Part shown: positions 5,923 through 8,247 of the stretch, piece by piece
How positions within the stretch are numbered: the stretch's first letter is position 1
How the letters are laid out: each line of letters opens with the position of its first letter
Assembly (NCBI GenBank): GCA_035711845.1
Contig: DASTBU010000010.1
Coordinates: 1-8,247 of the forward strand
DNA: 8,247 bases
Reading direction: 5' to 3'
Source: DASTBU01 sp035711845
Lineage (GTDB): Bacteria > Acidobacteriota > Vicinamibacteria > Vicinamibacterales > 2-12-FULL-66-21
Notes under the pieces: model-generated
Seen by the model: the letters and a program-made list of their open reading frames with translations, nothing else
Told to the model about the DNA's origin: nothing
The model's database searches: none
Program-made: the position numbers and the translations under genes

Positions 5923-8088
5923 GTGGTGGCCGCCACCCTGCTCCTGATTGCACTGCAAATCCCTGGTGACGTTCGGCCCATCGCCGGCACGATCGTTACC
6001 CCATCCGGCGTACCTGTAGCTGGCGCGACGGTGATCGCGCATCCGGCCGGGCATCCAGAAGTCGAGACCATGAGCCGGTCCGACGGGACATTTGTCCTGC
6101 ATGCGCCGGTGGGTGCGTCACTCCTGCTGGTCGTCTCGGCGCAGGGCTTTGCCGACTCGACAGTGCGATTGCGCGGCACCGACGCCCTTCCCGTCGAGAT
6201 TCGGTTGTCCCCACGAGGCATCACGGAGACGATCACCGTCTCTGCAACCACCGATCTCCTGCGTGTCACGACACCCGTGAGCGCAACTGTGGTGGACCGC
6301 GAATCGCTGGCCTCGTCCGCGGCCCTGACGATCGACGATCAGCTACGCTCGATCCCCGGTTTCAGCCTGTTCAGGCGCTCTTCCTCCCGCGTGGCCAACC
6401 CGACGACGCAGGGCGTGACGCTGCGGGGTCTGGCGGCGTCGGGTGCAAGCCGGACCGCAGTGTTCGCCGACGGCGTTTCGCTGAACGATCCGTTCGGGGG
6501 CTGGGTCTACTGGGATCGTATCCCGGCCGCCGCGATCGATCGCATCGAGGTGGCAAGGGGCGGCTCGAGCGATTTGCACGGGAGCGACGCGCTCGGAGGC
6601 GCAATCAGGATCAGCACGTCGAACAGCGCCGGCGCCAGGCTCTGGCTCGACGGAGGCTCCCACGGTACCGCGCGCCTCTCCGCGTACGGCGGTCGGGAAT
6701 TTGCCGAGTGGACGCTGCTCGGCGCGCTGGAAACATCCACCTCGGATGGTTTCATCGTCGTCGCACCGGAATCCCGTGGGTCGATCGACGTTCCGGCGTT
6801 CGCCGAGTACACCAGCGGGGCGGCGAGCCTGTCGGCGCCGATTGCCGGAATCGACCTCGGGATCAGAGGAAGCTACTTCACCGAGGATCGGGGAAACGGC
6901 ACACCGTTCCAGTCGAATGCGACGATCGTCCGCCACGTCACGGGCAGCGCGAGGGGCGCTGCGTGGGGAGGCGCCTGGGCGTTTCACGCCTCGCGGACGT
7001 CGCAGGACTACGACCAGACCTTCAGCGCCGTCTCGGCAGACAGGGCGTCCGAACGGCCCACCACCGTCCAGCACGTGGACGTGGCATCCTCGGGAGCCGG
7101 GCTGGAGTGGATTCGCGGAGGGGATCGCTACGGAGCGCTCGTCAGCTTGACGATGAGGCAGGTGGACGCGGATCTCTTTCAGGGACCGGTTTCCGGGGAG
7201 ATGACGCTCACACCGGCGCGCCAGCGAACCGGGGCGGCCTCGATTCAAGGGTCTCTCCAACCCTACGACCGGCTGACCGTCGGGCTTGGCGTGAGGACTG
7301 AAGCGTGGCAATCCGAGCGGCGCGATGCCGGGGACGATCGGACACTCTGGCGGGTCTTGCCGAGGGCGTCGGTTGCATGGAAGCTCACCGACGAGATGTC
7401 GCTTCGCACCGCGATCCACCGGGCCTACCGCGCGCCGACGATCAACGAGTTGTACCGCCCGTTCCGGGTTGGGAACGTCATCACGAACGAGAACGACGAG
7501 CTGGGACCCGAAGAGTCGCTCGGACTCGAGGGCGCGCTCTTCGCCCGCCGCGGTCCGACGGCGGTGCGTCTCGCCGCATTCTGGACCCGCCTGACCGACG
7601 CCATCGTCAACGTCACGCTGGAGTCGAATCCCTCTCTGATCGTGCGTCAACGTCAGAACGCCGGGCGCATCAGGTCGGCCGGCGTGGAAGTGGAGGCGGA
7701 CGTGCGGCCCACGCGTCACTTCTCGTTCACGGCGTCGGCCGCCTGGATCGATTCCGTGTTCACGGGGGGCGCCGGCCTCGACGGCCTCCGCGTGCCGCAG
7801 GTCCCGGAATGGCAGGTGTCAGCGGGCGTGCAGGGCACGTGGACCCGCGCGTCGCTCTCGCTCGACTGGCAGTTCATCGGAGAGCAATTCGACGACGACC
7901 GCAATGAGTTTCCCCTCGATTCGTCGTCGATGTTCAACGGGCGCGCCGCCTGGCGGGTGAGGCGGACGATCGAGCTCTTTGCAGCCGTGGAGAACATGCT
8001 CGACCAGGAGCAGGACGTCGGCCGCACCCCCATCCGGACGATCGGGATTCCGCGCACCGCACGCGTTGGGCTGCGGTGGACCCATTAG
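5923..8088 (+). CDS. TonB-dependent outer-membrane receptor with N-terminal carboxypeptidase-regulatory-like domain
   Basis: This is a gated outer-membrane beta-barrel that imports a scarce ligand (iron chelate, cobalamin or other) using TonB energy. The 721-aa protein starts with a short hydrophobic stretch (about 2-13) that must be the export signal, though it lacks the usual basic residues. A Cna B/CarboxypepD_reg-like domain follows at about 19-96 (AGTIVTPSGVPVAGATV, then SDGTFVL). ETITVSA (102-108) fits the TonB box and leads into the plug (about 118-232) with SIPGF, GVTLRGL, FADGVSLNDP and IEVARGGSSDLHGSDALGG. The rest is barrel, ending in ENMLDQEQ and VGLRWTH. An in-frame TAG at 5911-5913 leaves only GTG 5923 or GTG 5926 as early starts. 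The ligand cannot be read from the sequence. It lies 32 bp after the response regulator but may have its own promoter. Confidence 0.93.
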   Translation: MVAATLLLIALQIPGDVRPIAGTIVTPSGVPVAGATVIAHPAGHPEVETMSRSDGTFVLHAPVGASLLLVVSAQGFADSTVRLRGTDALPVEIRLSPRGITETITVSATTDLLRVTTPVSATVVDRESLASSAALTIDDQLRSIPGFSLFRRSSSRVANPTTQGVTLRGLAASGASRTAVFADGVSLNDPFGGWVYWDRIPAAAIDRIEVARGGSSDLHGSDALGGAIRISTSNSAGARLWLDGGSHGTARLSAYGGREFAEWTLLGALETSTSDGFIVVAPESRGSIDVPAFAEYTSGAASLSAPIAGIDLGIRGSYFTEDRGNGTPFQSNATIVRHVTGSARGAAWGGAWAFHASRTSQDYDQTFSAVSADRASERPTTVQHVDVASSGAGLEWIRGGDRYGALVSLTMRQVDADLFQGPVSGEMTLTPARQRTGAASIQGSLQPYDRLTVGLGVRTEAWQSERRDAGDDRTLWRVLPRASVAWKLTDEMSLRTAIHRAYRAPTINELYRPFRVGNVITNENDELGPEESLGLEGALFARRGPTAVRLAAFWTRLTDAIVNVTLESNPSLIVRQRQNAGRIRSAGVEVEADVRPTRHFSFTASAAWIDSVFTGGAGLDGLRVPQVPEWQVSAGVQGTWTRASLSLDWQFIGEQFDDDRNEFPLDSSSMFNGRAAWRVRRTIELFAAVENMLDQEQDVGRTPIRTIGIPRTARVGLRWTH

Positions 8089-8091
8089 AAT

Positions 8092-8133
8092 GCTGAAGGC
8101 TGAATGCTGAAGGTTGAAGGTTGAAGGCTGAAG
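8092..8133 (+). repeat. Six tandem heptads (GCTGAAG type)
   Basis: Starting 3 bp after the receptor stop, six uninterrupted 7-base units read GCTGAAG, GCTGAAT, GCTGAAG, GTTGAAG, GTTGAAG, GCTGAAG. They resemble the heptads at 696-723. Inverted copies of the unit (CTTCAGCC) occur at 8159-8166 and 8174-8180, so the array is part of a larger dyad. No coding potential is seen. Confidence 0.85.
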
Positions 8134-8189
8134 TTGGCGAAGGGTGGTGTAGTGGCTACTTCAGCCTTCCAACTTCAGCCTTCGCCCTT
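8117..8189. terminator. Long inverted repeat after the receptor gene; possible bidirectional terminator
   Basis: A 15-bp arm, GAAGGCTGAAGTTGG (8123-8137), is perfectly repeated in inverted orientation at 8169-8183 with a 31-nt spacer. Allowing two unpaired positions, the arms extend to 8117-8137 and 8169-8189 (19 of 21 paired). The spacer holds a small GTAG-TGG-CTAC hairpin (8149-8159). It is well placed to end the receptor transcript and any convergent - strand transcript. A CTTTTC follows at 8191-8196, a weak T tract. Confidence 0.5.
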
Positions 8190-8194
8190 GCTTT

Positions 8195-8247
8195 TCATTC
8201 CGGACGCGCGTAGCGCGAGCGGCGGCGGCGCCGTCGGGGGCGGCGGC
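8195..8247 (-). CDS. Possible C-terminal end of a convergent gene (arginine-rich tail)
   Basis: On the - strand a frame is open from the window edge to a TGA at 8195-8197. It encodes an Arg-rich tail ending SRYARPE, with mostly C or G at third positions. Only 16 complete codons are visible and GC-rich DNA opens frames by chance, so this is weak. The placement, convergent with the receptor gene and just past the inverted repeat, is its main support. Another - strand frame gives a Pro/Ala-rich tail, so the frame choice is open too. Confidence 0.2.
   Translation of the reverse strand, partial: RRPRRRRRRSRYARPE

Noticed and set aside
6343..7719. 458-codon open frame on the - strand, antisense to the receptor gene
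   Set aside because: It is Arg/Pro/Gly-rich with no recognisable motif and lies wholly inside a well-supported receptor gene. Long antisense frames are expected in GC-rich DNA.

Overview
The window is GC-rich DNA from a Gram-negative bacterium. Two things point to an outer membrane and a soil or sediment lineage: a TonB-dependent receptor with an N-terminal carboxypeptidase-regulatory-like domain, and short intergenic repeat families (a GGGGACAGGCACC palindrome with 17-bp tandem units, and GCTGANN heptads). I associate this combination with Acidobacteriota, possibly Vicinamibacteria. That placement is inference from recall. All confidently called genes lie on the + strand; a possible gene end on the - strand enters at the right edge.

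Region 1 (1-3121) is a serine-biosynthesis cluster: the C-terminal part of a DUF1015 protein (cut by the window edge), serA (phosphoglycerate dehydrogenase with an ACT domain) and serC (phosphoserine aminotransferase). Gaps are 30 and 53 bp, so they probably form one transcript. SerA and SerC convert 3-phosphoglycerate to O-phosphoserine. The last step (serB) is not in the window, and the DUF1015 protein with its ADGHHR motif is a candidate for a phosphoserine- or serine-linked role.

Region 2 (3122-3351) has no gene. It holds a perfect 30-bp palindrome that runs into four tandem 17-bp units, then a possible promoter and a strong ribosome binding site for the next gene.

Region 3 (3352-5890) holds a membrane fatty-acid desaturase, then a histidine kinase with two membrane segments and almost no extracytoplasmic loop, then an OmpR/PhoB-type response regulator that overlaps the kinase by 4 bp (GTGA). 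A sensor-poor, membrane-embedded kinase next to a desaturase suggests sensing of membrane state, as in DesK/DesR of Bacillus, although the protein families differ.

Region 4 (5891-8247) holds a TonB-dependent outer-membrane receptor with its own putative start signals. It is followed by six GCTGANN-type heptads, a long inverted repeat that may act as a terminator, and an arginine-rich possible C-terminus of a convergent gene.

The observations I rate highest are: the DUF1015-serA-serC linkage; the desaturase/loop-less kinase/regulator grouping; two genes (kinase and receptor) with a -10-like hexamer exactly 6 nt before the start codon, which suggests leaderless transcripts; and two structured intergenic repeat families. 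I see no phage, CRISPR, transposase, tRNA or rRNA. No wholly new system is demonstrated by the sequence alone.
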